Origin: Nocardia panacis
Lineage (GTDB): Bacteria > Actinomycetota > Actinomycetes > Mycobacteriales > Mycobacteriaceae
Direction of reading: 5' to 3'
DNA: 64,000 nt
NCBI RefSeq assembly: GCF_003598715.1
Contig: NZ_QZFU01000010.1
Span: 276,111 to 340,110 of the forward strand
The notes under the pieces: generated by a model
The model's input: only the letters and a program-made list of their open reading frames with translations
Told to the model about the DNA's origin: nothing
Database searches by the model: none
Program-made: the position numbers and the translations under genes
Part shown: positions 1-6,852 of the stretch, in pieces
Layout of the letters: every line of letters starts with the position of its first letter
Position numbering within the stretch: the first letter of the stretch is position 1

Positions 1-435
1 CCCCATCAACTTGCCGACCTTCACGTTGTCGAAGGACACGTAGTACTGCGCGCCGCCACCCAAAGTCAGCCTGTCGTAGTCGACTACGGTCACCCCCTGC
101 GACTTCGCCTTCTCGATGACCGCCTTGCCGGTCCCCGAATCCAGATTCGTGATCATCAGCACCTTCACGCCGCTGGTGATCATCTGATCCGCGATCGTCT
201 GAAACGCCTGCTTATCCCCCTGCGCGTTCTGAATATCCGCCTTCACCCCCGCCCCGTCGAAAGCGGCCTGCAAATACTTCCGGTCCGCGGTCTCCCACCG
301 CGCCGAAGTCTTGCTGTCCGGCAGGATCACCCCCACATCGGCCTTCCCCCCACTCCCTTTGGTCTCGCCGCCGCATCCGGCGACCGAGGCCACCACCCCG
401 ACCGCCACCACAACCCCGACCACGCCCTTGCGCAT
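1..435 (-). CDS. Sugar ABC transporter substrate-binding lipoprotein, N-terminal part (cut by window edge)
   Basis: The first 145 codons of a periplasmic sugar-binding protein of the xylose/ribose type, which would deliver a sugar to an ABC permease. Residues 1-21 form a lipoprotein signal ending in VAGC, with Cys21 as the lipidated residue. The mature part reads ADVGVILPDSKTSARWETAD and continues with the QAFQTIADQMITSGVKVLMI and GTGKAVIEKAKSQGVTVVDY stretches typical of Peripla_BP_4 proteins. The ATG at 433-435 is the only start that places the signal peptide correctly. The reading frame leaves the window, so the C-terminal lobe and the permease genes are not visible. Two near-identical operator-like repeats lie upstream (484-501, 543-560), suggesting sugar-responsive repression. 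The exact sugar is not determinable; xylose is a guess. Confidence 0.88.
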   Translation of the reverse strand, partial: MRKGVVGVVVAVGVVASVAGCGGETKGSGGKADVGVILPDSKTSARWETADRKYLQAAFDGAGVKADIQNAQGDKQAFQTIADQMITSGVKVLMITNLDSGTGKAVIEKAKSQGVTVVDYDRLTLGGGAQYYVSFDNVKVGKLMG

Positions 436-483
436 AACTGGGCCTTTCGAACTACCACCCCGGCCGAGCCGGAGCCGGATCAA

Positions 484-501
484 TTGTTGTTCGCCACAAC
501 A
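484..501. promoter_or_regulatory. Operator-like inverted repeat 1 upstream of the sugar-binding protein gene
   Basis: The 18-mer TTGTTGTTCGCCACAACA is an imperfect inverted repeat (TGTTGT facing ACAACA). It lies about 50 bp upstream of the start codon at 435 and is matched 59 bp away by a second copy. Paired sites of this shape upstream of sugar-transport genes are usually repressor operators (ROK or LacI family); the regulator itself is not in the window. Confidence 0.55.
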
Positions 502-542
502 TACGTCAGCTCCGGTGCTGCCACACCGGTTTCGGATTTATT

Positions 543-560
543 TTGTTGTCCGGCATAACA
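543..560. promoter_or_regulatory. Operator-like inverted repeat 2 upstream of the sugar-binding protein gene
   Basis: TTGTTGTCCGGCATAACA matches repeat 1 at 15 of 18 positions, giving the shared pattern TTGTTGTyCGsCAyAACA. TTGTT and AACAA are the outer arms. The surrounding DNA has no gene, so conservation between the two copies is not explained by coding. Confidence 0.55.
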
Positions 561-757
561 ATCGGCTCCCAGCATCGAAAATCCCTGTTCATCAACGGTT
601 TCGGTGCCACTACTCAGCGGTGAATGCGCCCGAGAGCACACGGGCGGGCGCGGTCGAGGTCGGTGATGTGGATGATGTAGCGCAGGAAGATCGCACCGAA
701 CGTGTCGGGCGCGCGAGTGAAGATGGTGATGGCGCGGTCGACAGTCCAGGAGGAACC

Positions 758-1609
758 TCACTCCTGGCCTGCCCAACCGATGCTGGTAGGGGACGATACA
801 GCCGCATCTATCGCAGCCGAGTCATCACGTGTCAACGACAGATCGATGGCTGCAATGTTCTCGTAAATGTGTGCGCTGCAACGACTTCCTGGGATTGCGG
901 CTATCGCATGGGAGTGGTGCAGTAGCCACGCCAGCACCAATTGGGCCGGTGTCGTCCCGTAGCGGACGGCCAACTTGCCGAGCGCACGAGAGCTGGTGAG
1001 TGCGCCTGTCGCTAGCGGAGCGTACGGCACAAAGGTTATGTCGTTCGATTCGCAGTGTCGGAGAATATTTTCGGAGTGCCGGTCGGCGATGCTGTATTTG
1101 TTTTGGACGGCCGCGACGGTGACGAGGCGGCTGGCTACGCGGAGCTGCTCAGCGTTCACTTTGGATACTCCGATGTGCCCGATTTTTCCCTCGGTTTGCA
1201 TGTCGGAGAGCACGCCGAGCTGGTCCGCGACTGGTACAGCAGGGTCTATTCGGTGCAGGTAGTACAAGCCGATCCGGTCTATCTGTAGCCGTCGCAGGCT
1301 CATTTCCACGCACTGACGCAAGTACTCGGGTCGCCCGCACGGTGCCCACTTGTTCGGGCCTTGGCGGGTGAGACCGCCTTTCGTGGCGATGAGCAGGTCA
1401 TCGGGGTAGGGGTGCAGGGCTTTGCGGATGTACTTCTCTGCGGTGAAAGGCCCGTAGGCGTCGGCGGTGTCGATATGCCGCACGCCCGCGCTCACCGCGT
1501 CCCGGAGTACCCGGATAGAGTTTTCCGGGTCGTCCGCCGCTCCCCAGTGACCGGATCCTGTGAGCTGCATCGACCCAAAGCCGATGCGGCCCAACGTTTT
1601 CAGTATCAT
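758..1609 (-). CDS. Aldo/keto reductase
   Basis: NAD(P)H-dependent carbonyl reductase of the AKR superfamily, about 283 residues, cytoplasmic. The active-site signatures are present: GFGSMQLTG near the N terminus, HIDTADAYGP with catalytic Asp and Tyr, the Lys in LLIATKGG, the His in YYLHRID, and the NAD(P)-binding PGSR near the C terminus. The ATG at 1609 is preferred over a GTG at 1633. It is preceded by AGGAACAG and overlaps the stop of the preceding short gene in an ATGA, so it is translationally coupled and forms the last gene of the operon starting at 3569. The substrate is unknown; the context (radical SAM enzyme and exonuclease) does not point to a sugar or xenobiotic pathway. Confidence 0.88.
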   Translation of the reverse strand: MILKTLGRIGFGSMQLTGSGHWGAADDPENSIRVLRDAVSAGVRHIDTADAYGPFTAEKYIRKALHPYPDDLLIATKGGLTRQGPNKWAPCGRPEYLRQCVEMSLRRLQIDRIGLYYLHRIDPAVPVADQLGVLSDMQTEGKIGHIGVSKVNAEQLRVASRLVTVAAVQNKYSIADRHSENILRHCESNDITFVPYAPLATGALTSSRALGKLAVRYGTTPAQLVLAWLLHHSHAIAAIPGSRCSAHIYENIAAIDLSLTRDDSAAIDAAVSSPTSIGWAGQE

Positions 1610-1845
1610 GACTGTTCCTGTGCAGTCAGGCACGCCAGGGCGGGGCCGGTGACGGTTTCGGTAAGTTCCCGCGCCGACACCCCGATCGGCCCGTTGGACG
1701 GTTCAGCCCTGGCGGACCCGGTTTCCCCTGCTGCGACGAGCATTTGCGCGAGGTGTCGCACGATGGTGGATTTACCGGCGGTGCTCGGCCCGTTCACCGA
1801 AAGGAACAGGCTGCGCTCGTGCTCAGAAAAGGGCCGCAGTGCCAT
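1606..1845 (-). CDS. Truncated thymidylate-kinase-like P-loop protein
   Basis: About 79 residues holding only the N-terminal part of a nucleotide kinase. The Walker A region is SVNGPSTAGKSTIVRHLAQM, followed by EPSNGPIGVSARELTETVTG and PALACLTAQEQS. From memory of the actinobacterial dTMP-kinase-like family, this block should continue into a DRYHH-type segment and a lid. Here it stops at the point where the aldo/keto reductase begins, with an ATGA overlap. The lost part includes the acceptor-nucleotide site, so kinase activity is doubtful. It overlaps the exonuclease gene upstream by about 20 bp. ATG 1854 is an alternative start, but AAGGG is better spaced for 1845. Either a decayed gene kept by translational coupling or a small ATP-binding protein. 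Confidence 0.6.
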   Translation of the reverse strand: MALRPFSEHERSLFLSVNGPSTAGKSTIVRHLAQMLVAAGETGSARAEPSNGPIGVSARELTETVTGPALACLTAQEQS

Positions 1846-2419
1846 TGCCGTCATCCCTTGCCGCTGGGGTGTTGCGGAGTTCTTCGAGTGTCAGCGGGCG
1901 CGTGTCCGACCCTTCCACGAGCCGGACGAACAGTCGCGCGGTGACCAGCGCGTCATAGGTGGCGCGGTGCAGGGTGAGACCGTCGGGAAGGCCGTCGGCC
2001 AGTTTCAGAGTTGTCACGAGCCCGCCGAGTTTGTAGCTGTCGGCACCCGGCAGGAGGCGGCGGGCGAGTTTGAGAGTGTCCAATACTTCCGGACATTCCC
2101 ATTCGCCGAGCTTGCGCTGCAATACCCCGACATCGACATGCGCGTTGTGCGCGATCAGACAGTCCATGTCCAGCGCGTCGCGTACCTCCGCGGCGATCGT
2201 GCCGAAATCGGGCGCGCTGGACACCATCGCGTTGGTGATGCCGTGTATCCGCAGGGCGATAGGCGTGATCGGTGTTTCCGGCTGCACGAGCCAGCTGACA
2301 GGGCTGCCGATGACGCCGTCGGTGATCGGCACCGCCGCGAGCTCCACCAGGTCGGGTGGTTGTTGCCCGTTGCCTTCCACGTCCACTACGACGTAGTTCA
2401 GGTTTGTCCAGTCACTCAT
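1823..2419 (-). CDS. DEDDh 3'-5' exonuclease (DnaQ-like)
   Basis: A 198-residue stand-alone exonuclease of the DnaQ/RNase T fold. The acidic DxE pair is VVVDVEGNG (Asp13, Glu15), the second motif is LIAHNAHVDVGVL, and the third is LHRATYDALVTARLF with the H-x4-D spacing of DEDDh enzymes. These would bind two metal ions and remove nucleotides from 3' ends of DNA or RNA. It is shorter than the DNA polymerase epsilon subunit and has no helicase or polymerase fused. Its start overlaps the end of the radical SAM gene by 8 bp, implying coupled translation. No substrate can be deduced. A role in nucleic-acid quality control or defence is inference from its operon partners. Confidence 0.88.
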   Translation of the reverse strand: MSDWTNLNYVVVDVEGNGQQPPDLVELAAVPITDGVIGSPVSWLVQPETPITPIALRIHGITNAMVSSAPDFGTIAAEVRDALDMDCLIAHNAHVDVGVLQRKLGEWECPEVLDTLKLARRLLPGADSYKLGGLVTTLKLADGLPDGLTLHRATYDALVTARLFVRLVEGSDTRPLTLEELRNTPAARDDGNGTAALF

Positions 2420-3569
2420 TGCCGGGTGCGTCCTTCCATCCGATATCGGCGCGTCCGTGCCGGTTGGCGTGGTGCGGGTGCGCTGCGTCGTGGACCTGAA
2501 AACCGAGAGCGTGTTGCAGGTAGTAGCGCGGCTGTTCGGTGTCGAGCCCGGCCACCACGGCGGCCTGCTCGCTGACCTGCACCACGTTCAGCCCGGCCGC
2601 TTCCGGCAGTGGCGCGGCGGCGGCGCGGAGCTGGTCAGGTGTCGGCATACGATGTGCGCCCGCGCAGAGCTCCAGCTGACTCAGTGGACAAATATCGCAC
2701 AGTTCCCGGATGCCGTAGTGCCCGTTGTAATCCGGGAGCCCGTGCGCGTAGGACACCGCGCACGAGGTCTTGCGAAACAGTGCGGCTGATGTCGAGAACA
2801 CTGACAGCACACGCTGTTCCAGCGTTTCGGGAACGATCTTGCGACGTGCGGTCTCGCCGTAGGGTTCGGGCAGCCCGTTCGCCTTGTAGTAGGCGGCGAT
2901 CTCGTCGCGGTAGAACAGGCCGGTGAACACGGTGGCGTCCGCGAGCTGCCCCAGCTCGAACGCCCGCACCAGATGCTCGTCCGAGTCGTTCAGTCCGGGC
3001 ACCAGCGGACGCCAGTACAGGATCGTCCGGTACCGGCGCGGCGCGGGAGCGCTCATCAACTCCAGCGACGCGGCGGCTACAGGTGAGGGGTAGGGCTCGA
3101 TCTGCTTGTTGTCGATACCCGAAAAGGTGAACAGCAGAGTGAGTTTGATGTGCCGAAGCTGGTTGAGCCTAGCCACGTCATCCGGCTTCATCTGATGCCG
3201 GGTGATGACCAAAACATGATTGGTCAACCCGCGCCCGTCGAGGTCTTCCAGGACCGCGAACGTGTGCGGTCGGACAGCGGGCAGGAACGGATCGGTAGCC
3301 CGGTTGAACACCTGAACCGGAGTTGTGTGCGGCTGGAAGTAGCGGTGTCCCACCAGCGCGTTCACCGCGTCGGCGTTGGACATCAGGGCGCGGGGCCTGC
3401 GCTGGTCCCACAACCCGTAGGTGTGTCGGATGCAGTACGCGCAATCGAGCGGGCAGCCCTGAATATGGTTCAGGCTCAGCCCGCTTTTGCGGTACTCCAC
3501 CACGTCGCGCGCCCGCTCGGGCAGCCGCTGAAGCTGTCCACTGGTCAGCAACGGAACGAATGTAGCCAT
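2412..3569 (-). CDS. Radical SAM protein with C-terminal cysteine cluster
   Basis: A 385-residue radical SAM enzyme. The cluster-binding CxxxCxxC is CPLDCAYC (Cys39, Cys43, Cys46). The C-terminal half has a further set of cysteines (KTSCAVSYAHG, then ELCDICPLSQLELC at about residues 288-300) that could hold an auxiliary Fe-S cluster. The middle segment (NRATDPFLPAVRPHTFAVLE) recalls spore-photoproduct-lyase-like and related stand-alone radical SAM proteins, but no named family is certain. The start is firm: ATG 3569 follows GGGGAGGATCAC. It opens a four-gene overlapping operon with the exonuclease, kinase fragment and aldo/keto reductase. A copy of the element shared with the regulator trio sits about 80 bp upstream of its start. 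Confidence 0.82.
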   Translation of the reverse strand: MATFVPLLTSGQLQRLPERARDVVEYRKSGLSLNHIQGCPLDCAYCIRHTYGLWDQRRPRALMSNADAVNALVGHRYFQPHTTPVQVFNRATDPFLPAVRPHTFAVLEDLDGRGLTNHVLVITRHQMKPDDVARLNQLRHIKLTLLFTFSGIDNKQIEPYPSPVAAASLELMSAPAPRRYRTILYWRPLVPGLNDSDEHLVRAFELGQLADATVFTGLFYRDEIAAYYKANGLPEPYGETARRKIVPETLEQRVLSVFSTSAALFRKTSCAVSYAHGLPDYNGHYGIRELCDICPLSQLELCAGAHRMPTPDQLRAAAAPLPEAAGLNVVQVSEQAAVVAGLDTEQPRYYLQHALGFQVHDAAHPHHANRHGRADIGWKDAPGNE

Positions 3570-3647
3570 GTGATCCTCCCCTGGACTCAGCCGCCGAAAC
3601 GGCAGTGAAAGGGAGGGTAGGCACCAGAAAACCCCAGCGCAAGAATT

Positions 3648-3671
3648 ATTCTCGAATATTCTCGAAAATTC
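3648..3671. promoter_or_regulatory. AT-rich operator-like element A upstream of the radical SAM operon
   Basis: Two direct copies of ATTCTCGAA (3648-3656 and 3658-3666), ten base pairs apart, include the palindrome GAATATTC. The 13-mer TCTCGAATATTCT is repeated in inverted orientation at 5325-5347, in front of the XRE-containing operon. The element stands out from the GC-rich surroundings and lies between the regulator gene and the radical SAM gene, as expected of an operator. Confidence 0.6.
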
Positions 3672-3680
3672 CGAGCGATT

Positions 3681-4577
3681 CTAGGGCCGAGAATCCTGTT
3701 TGTTCGCGGAATCTTCCTCGCTCGCGAGGGCTTCGGCTGCTCGCGCGATGATCGCCCTTGCGGATCGCCCGTAACTTGCGATCGCCGCGAACTGCTCGAA
3801 CACCTTGCCGTAGAGGGCGATTTCGTGAGCCTGTACGAGGTTCAACTCTGCGGAATATGTCTCGACCAATACTCGTTCGGTGTCTCTGATGGAGAATCCA
3901 TGCCACGGCCCAATAACGTATTGCGCTGTAGAGTCTATTATTCCCAGCCGGATGTTCGGAAGCGTCGAAAGCGACATCAGCCGGTCGAGCTGGCCGAGCA
4001 TGACCTCCGGACCGGATAAGCGAAGCCCCAACACGGACTCGGGGACAACGAAATGGAATCGCTTATCCGGGCGGTAAAGCAATTCTTGCCGTTGCAACCG
4101 GGAGCGCACGGCGTCGTCGATGTCGTTGTTGGCGTTGAACAAGATCACACCCTGCGCGAGCCGGCTCCTCGCGTACTCGCCGGTCTGGAGAAGTCCAGGA
4201 ATGACGGTGGATTCGAATATTCGGAAGACCTTCGTCTTCGAATCGAGCTCGGCGAGCTTCCGCTGATGGGGTTGCAAGCCGGGATGCAGGACGCGCTGCC
4301 ATTCCGCGTGCTGCGCTTCAAGTGTGCGCAGCGCTGTCAGCAATTCGTCGGTGTGCGCCTCGCCGCCCGTGGCGCGGGTCCAGGCCCGAATGTCGCCCTC
4401 GCTGGGGGATTGCCGAGCGGTCTCGATCTTCGAGACTTTGGATTGCGGCCACGACAACGACTCCGCGAGCTGCGTGCCGGTCAGTCCGGCTTGCCTGCGC
4501 AGCTCACGGAGTCGGACGCCCATCGCCGCCCGCGCCTCGTGGACGTCAACAGCGATGGGGCTGTTCCTTGGTGGCAA
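3681..4577 (-). CDS. XRE-family transcriptional regulator with DUF5753 domain
   Basis: 298 residues. An N-terminal helix-turn-helix of the XRE type spans about residues 17-75 (LRELRRQAGLTGTQLAESLS, then WPQSKVSKIETARQSPSEGD). A DUF5753 ligand or partner-binding domain follows, marked by ESTVIPGLLQTGEYAR and by RQELLYRPDKRFHFVVPE. This architecture is widespread in actinomycetes (WhiJ-like regulators), usually next to small DUF397 or DUF6879 partners. Here the gene overlaps the DUF6879 gene by 32 bp, so the two are co-translated. The protein is the obvious candidate to bind the repeated AT-rich elements before its own operon and before the radical SAM operon. Confidence 0.92.
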   Translation of the reverse strand: MPPRNSPIAVDVHEARAAMGVRLRELRRQAGLTGTQLAESLSWPQSKVSKIETARQSPSEGDIRAWTRATGGEAHTDELLTALRTLEAQHAEWQRVLHPGLQPHQRKLAELDSKTKVFRIFESTVIPGLLQTGEYARSRLAQGVILFNANNDIDDAVRSRLQRQELLYRPDKRFHFVVPESVLGLRLSGPEVMLGQLDRLMSLSTLPNIRLGIIDSTAQYVIGPWHGFSIRDTERVLVETYSAELNLVQAHEIALYGKVFEQFAAIASYGRSARAIIARAAEALASEEDSANKQDSRP

Positions 4578-5088
4578 AGCTATCCCGCCTTAGGGCGTAG
4601 TGCCAAGCAACATCGCGCCAATAATTGTGCTGAACGATTTCCGAGTTGTCGTCGATGATATCGCCGCCCGCGAAACGGTCCTCCTCGTCGTAGTTCATTA
4701 TCACGAGTTTCCGCGAGTCGAACAGCCAGTAGTCACGGTGTGGTAGTCCGGCGTCTTGCGCCCCCTCGCGGACAAGATATCGAATATCTTCACCGGCCGC
4801 GATATTGTGCCGCGCAACAGCAAGCCCCCAGCGGTTGTAGTCGCTGAGCGGAGTATCCACAACACGCACCCGCTCGTACCGCAGACCGTTGCTCGTGGCT
4901 TCGCGAACCATCGAAAACCATTCCTGCGCCCACGGCAGATCATCCGGCTCGCCGGCCAGAAACTTCTTGAACGACTCCAACTCATATGATGGCGCGTAAG
5001 AGGCTCTGACTTCCAAACGGAATGCGGTGTGCTCGAATGTACGAAAGAGCCGACCGAAGTCGGTGCCGGGCTCAATTCGCTGATTCAG
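4546..5088 (-). CDS. DUF6879 family protein, probable non-canonical start
   Basis: About 180 residues, the usual partner of XRE/DUF5753 regulators in actinomycetes; biochemical function is not established. Motifs include FKKFLAGEPDD, RYERVRVVDTPLSDYNRW and AAGEDIRYL. The first ordinary start in frame is TTG at 5016, but this would remove a well-conserved N-terminal block visible just upstream (TDFGRLFRTFEHTAFRLEVR). No ATG, GTG or TTG lies further upstream in this frame. A CTG at 5088, overlapping the TGA of the preceding gene and following GGAGGGAG by a few bases, would include the block, so I extend the gene to it. An ATT at about 5076 is another possibility. The extension is inference from sequence conservation. 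Confidence 0.72.
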   Translation of the reverse strand: MNQRIEPGTDFGRLFRTFEHTAFRLEVRASYAPSYELESFKKFLAGEPDDLPWAQEWFSMVREATSNGLRYERVRVVDTPLSDYNRWGLAVARHNIAAGEDIRYLVREGAQDAGLPHRDYWLFDSRKLVIMNYDEEDRFAGGDIIDDNSEIVQHNYWRDVAWHYALRRDSFATKEQPHRC

Positions 5089-5315
5089 CGCTCTCCCTCC
5101 TGATACCGGCGGGCATAGAACTTCAAGACTTCTTCGGGAATCTCGATGATCGCTTCGCCGTCGGGGATCGGCCCGACATCAGCGAGAACTTGCGAGTCCG
5201 TAACTTTCCAACCCTGGGCTATGTAGGTTATACGGTCCGCACGATCCGTCGCGAACAGGGTGGGTGATTCCCCCACATTGGATGCGGGGTCTTTTCCGAG
5301 AAACCGAGCGCGCAT
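5085..5315 (-). CDS. Small conserved protein heading the XRE/DUF6879 operon
   Basis: 76 residues beginning MRARFLGKDPASNVGE, then SPTLFATDRADRITYIAQGW and a C-terminal IIEIPEEVLKFYARRY. I recognise this as the short protein that regularly precedes DUF6879 genes in actinomycetes; its role is unknown. The ATG at 5315 has an ideal AGGAG six bases upstream, so the longer frame from 5372 is rejected. The gene's TGA overlaps the proposed start of the DUF6879 gene. The operator-like element 5325-5347 lies directly in front of its ribosome binding site. Confidence 0.82.
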   Translation of the reverse strand: MRARFLGKDPASNVGESPTLFATDRADRITYIAQGWKVTDSQVLADVGPIPDGEAIIEIPEEVLKFYARRYQEGER

Positions 5316-5324
5316 GACAGCTCC

Positions 5325-5347
5325 TAGAATATTCGAGAGTATTCCTA
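5325..5347. promoter_or_regulatory. AT-rich operator-like element B upstream of the XRE/DUF6879 operon
   Basis: TAGAATATTCGAGAGTATTCC contains AGAATATTCGAGA, the reverse complement of the 13-mer in element A (3650-3662), with further matches on the flanks. It lies about 10 bp upstream of the start codon of the first trio gene, where a bound regulator would block transcription or translation initiation. Confidence 0.6.
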
Positions 5348-5479
5348 CAGGCCATCGTGACCCATGCTTCACGGCACGTCAACAGGCGCGCGGCCGCCCG
5401 CAGGCCGCCTGATCGGTATGACAGGAATGTGTCACTTTGGTACTGCCGAGCAACCGCCCAGGCTCGACGGTGATGACCC

Positions 5480-5826
5480 CAGGTGGTCACTGGCACCACA
5501 GGTGCCGCAACATCCTGTTCGACAGCAACGACTACCACGCAGCATCGTCGTGCTCCACACTCGCCGCATCGTTCGGCAAAGACGCCGCAGCCCATGACCT
5601 CTGGGCCTGCGCACTCACCAGACACCCCTACTCTCCGCATCCACAACCACGAATACGGGCAGTGCTCGCCCTCCTGGAATCCGGCAACCGGATTGCTCGA
5701 CTGGGCGATCCTCAATCGACTATCCGTTATTGGGTGAAAGCCGTTGAAGCGCAGGCCCTCGCCGGGCTCGGCGACGGCTACGGTTGGGCCTCGCAGCGGA
5801 ATCAGCCGAATCGGTCCAGACACTGA
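5480..5826 (+). pseudogene. Remnant of a TPR-type regulator C-terminus
   Basis: In one frame this stretch reads like the helical-repeat half of actinobacterial XRE/TPR regulators: HAASSCSTLAASFGKDAAA, then RIRAVLALLESGNRIARLGD and IRYWVKAVEAQALAGLGD, ending at a stop at 5826. No helix-turn-helix, convincing start codon or ribosome binding site precedes it, and the upstream part is not protein-like. I read it as a decayed fragment. An unknown small protein cannot be excluded. Confidence 0.4.
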
Positions 5827-5905
5827 GCCAACCGATCACCCGTTCGCGCACTCGATCAGCAGATCGCAGCGCTATCGTCATCAACGACAACCATGAGGAG
5901 AGACG

Positions 5906-6286
5906 TTGCTCAACAACAGTGACCGCGGCCGGATCTTCCGTGATGCCTGGATCGAAGGCGTTCGCACCCACTTCCCTGGCGAACCGAAACCCGGATATGT
6001 CGCCGTCTGGGAGGACATGCCGGAATGGGAGCGGGCCGCAGCGGTCGCAGTGTACGACCAGGTTGCGCAGTTCCTCACGGTCACGGGCGGCAACGCGGCC
6101 CGACTGACCCGCGAGCAGAAGGGCCGCTGGGTCGCGCTGTGCTGGATCGGCCAGATCTACAAGCACATTCCAGATCCGAAACCGTCCTATGTGGCCGACT
6201 GGAACGATCTGCCCGACTGGCAGCGGCAGACCGACGCGCACATCTTCGAAGCAATCGAAACGAACCTCACCGCCATCGAGCGATAG
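5906..6286 (+). CDS. Uncharacterised protein with internal duplication
   Basis: 126 residues, no signal peptide or membrane segment. The TTG start at 5906 is supported by GAGGAGAGACG directly upstream. Two related halves are visible: residues about 22-57 (FPGEPKPGYVAVWEDMPEWE) and about 90-122 (IPDPKPSYVADWNDLPDWQR). Both have the pattern P-K-P-x-Y-V-A-x-W-x-D-x-P-x-W-x-R followed by an amphipathic helix. I recognise this Trp-rich module from other actinomycete proteins of unknown function. It stands alone between the pseudogene remnant and the convergent Nudix gene. Confidence 0.75.
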   Translation: MLNNSDRGRIFRDAWIEGVRTHFPGEPKPGYVAVWEDMPEWERAAAVAVYDQVAQFLTVTGGNAARLTREQKGRWVALCWIGQIYKHIPDPKPSYVADWNDLPDWQRQTDAHIFEAIETNLTAIER

Positions 6287-6355
6287 CCGGATCGACGCAC
6301 CCGGCGGTCTACGACGCGGCGACTTCTTCGATGCGTTGATCTGTCGGCTATCGCT

Positions 6356-6811
6356 TCAAGGAAGTTGTCCTGCGGAATCCGACCATCCACATACTCCGAA
6401 CTGTATTCCCGCACAGAACATTTCGATGGCCGCAGCGGTGTAGGGGACGATGGGGTCGGGGAGTTCGTTCATGGGGAACCAGTCCAGGGCGGAGCATTTC
6501 TCCGGCTCCTGATTGACGGGGTTCATGTTCTGTCCGTCGGCGTGGAAGACGAATCCGATGCGGGCGTGACCTTCGGGGGCGCGGTAGTGGATCGAGGTGA
6601 CCATTCGGATGTCGTTGGGAGACAGGGAAAGTCCGATCTCTTCCCTGGTTTCGCGGAGCATGGCGTCGATGACGTGTTCGTGCTGCTCGAGTTTGCCCGA
6701 TGGGAGGTTCCATTGGCCGTCGGCGTAGCCGGTGTTCCGGCGACGCGCGAGTAGGACGGTGTCGTCGCGGGTCAGCAGGAGCAGGACGTCTACGACGGTG
6801 GCGTGGGGCAC
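6356..6811 (-). CDS. Nudix hydrolase
   Basis: 151 residues. The Nudix box is complete: Gly39, Glu45, then RETREEIGL at 53-61, matching Gx5Ex7REUxEExGU, so the protein should hydrolyse a nucleoside diphosphate linked to another group using Mg2+. The upstream LLLARRRNTGYADGQWNLPS and downstream IHYRAPEGHARIGFVFHAD fit the MutT-like subgroup that accepts nucleotides, but substrate cannot be assigned. The start is a GTG at 6811. The gene is divergent from the MerR-clamp gene, with about 40-60 bp between them. Confidence 0.93.
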   Translation of the reverse strand: MPHATVVDVLLLLTRDDTVLLARRRNTGYADGQWNLPSGKLEQHEHVIDAMLRETREEIGLSLSPNDIRMVTSIHYRAPEGHARIGFVFHADGQNMNPVNQEPEKCSALDWFPMNELPDPIVPYTAAAIEMFCAGIQFGVCGWSDSAGQLP

Positions 6812-6852
6812 GGGAGCAGATTACCGACTGCGGTCCTTGACCTTCGGGTTGG

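Larger units (their letters stand above)
436..757. other. 322-bp intergenic stretch with operator pair and an unidentified coding-like remnant
   Basis: Apart from the two repeats, the part from about 610 to 750 on the minus strand has a short open frame with protein-like composition ending in FLRYIIHITDLDRA and then RPCALGRIHR before a stop. It has no start or full domain and I could not assign it to a family. It may be the tail of a decayed gene or chance. Confidence 0.3.

Noticed and set aside
5085..5372. Longer version of the small protein before DUF6879
   Set aside because: The extension lacks a ribosome binding site and covers the operator-like element, while ATG 5315 has an ideal AGGAG.
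5179..5823. Open frame of 214 codons on the minus strand across the TPR remnant
   Set aside because: No start support and no family resemblance; the opposite strand has the repeat-like sequence.
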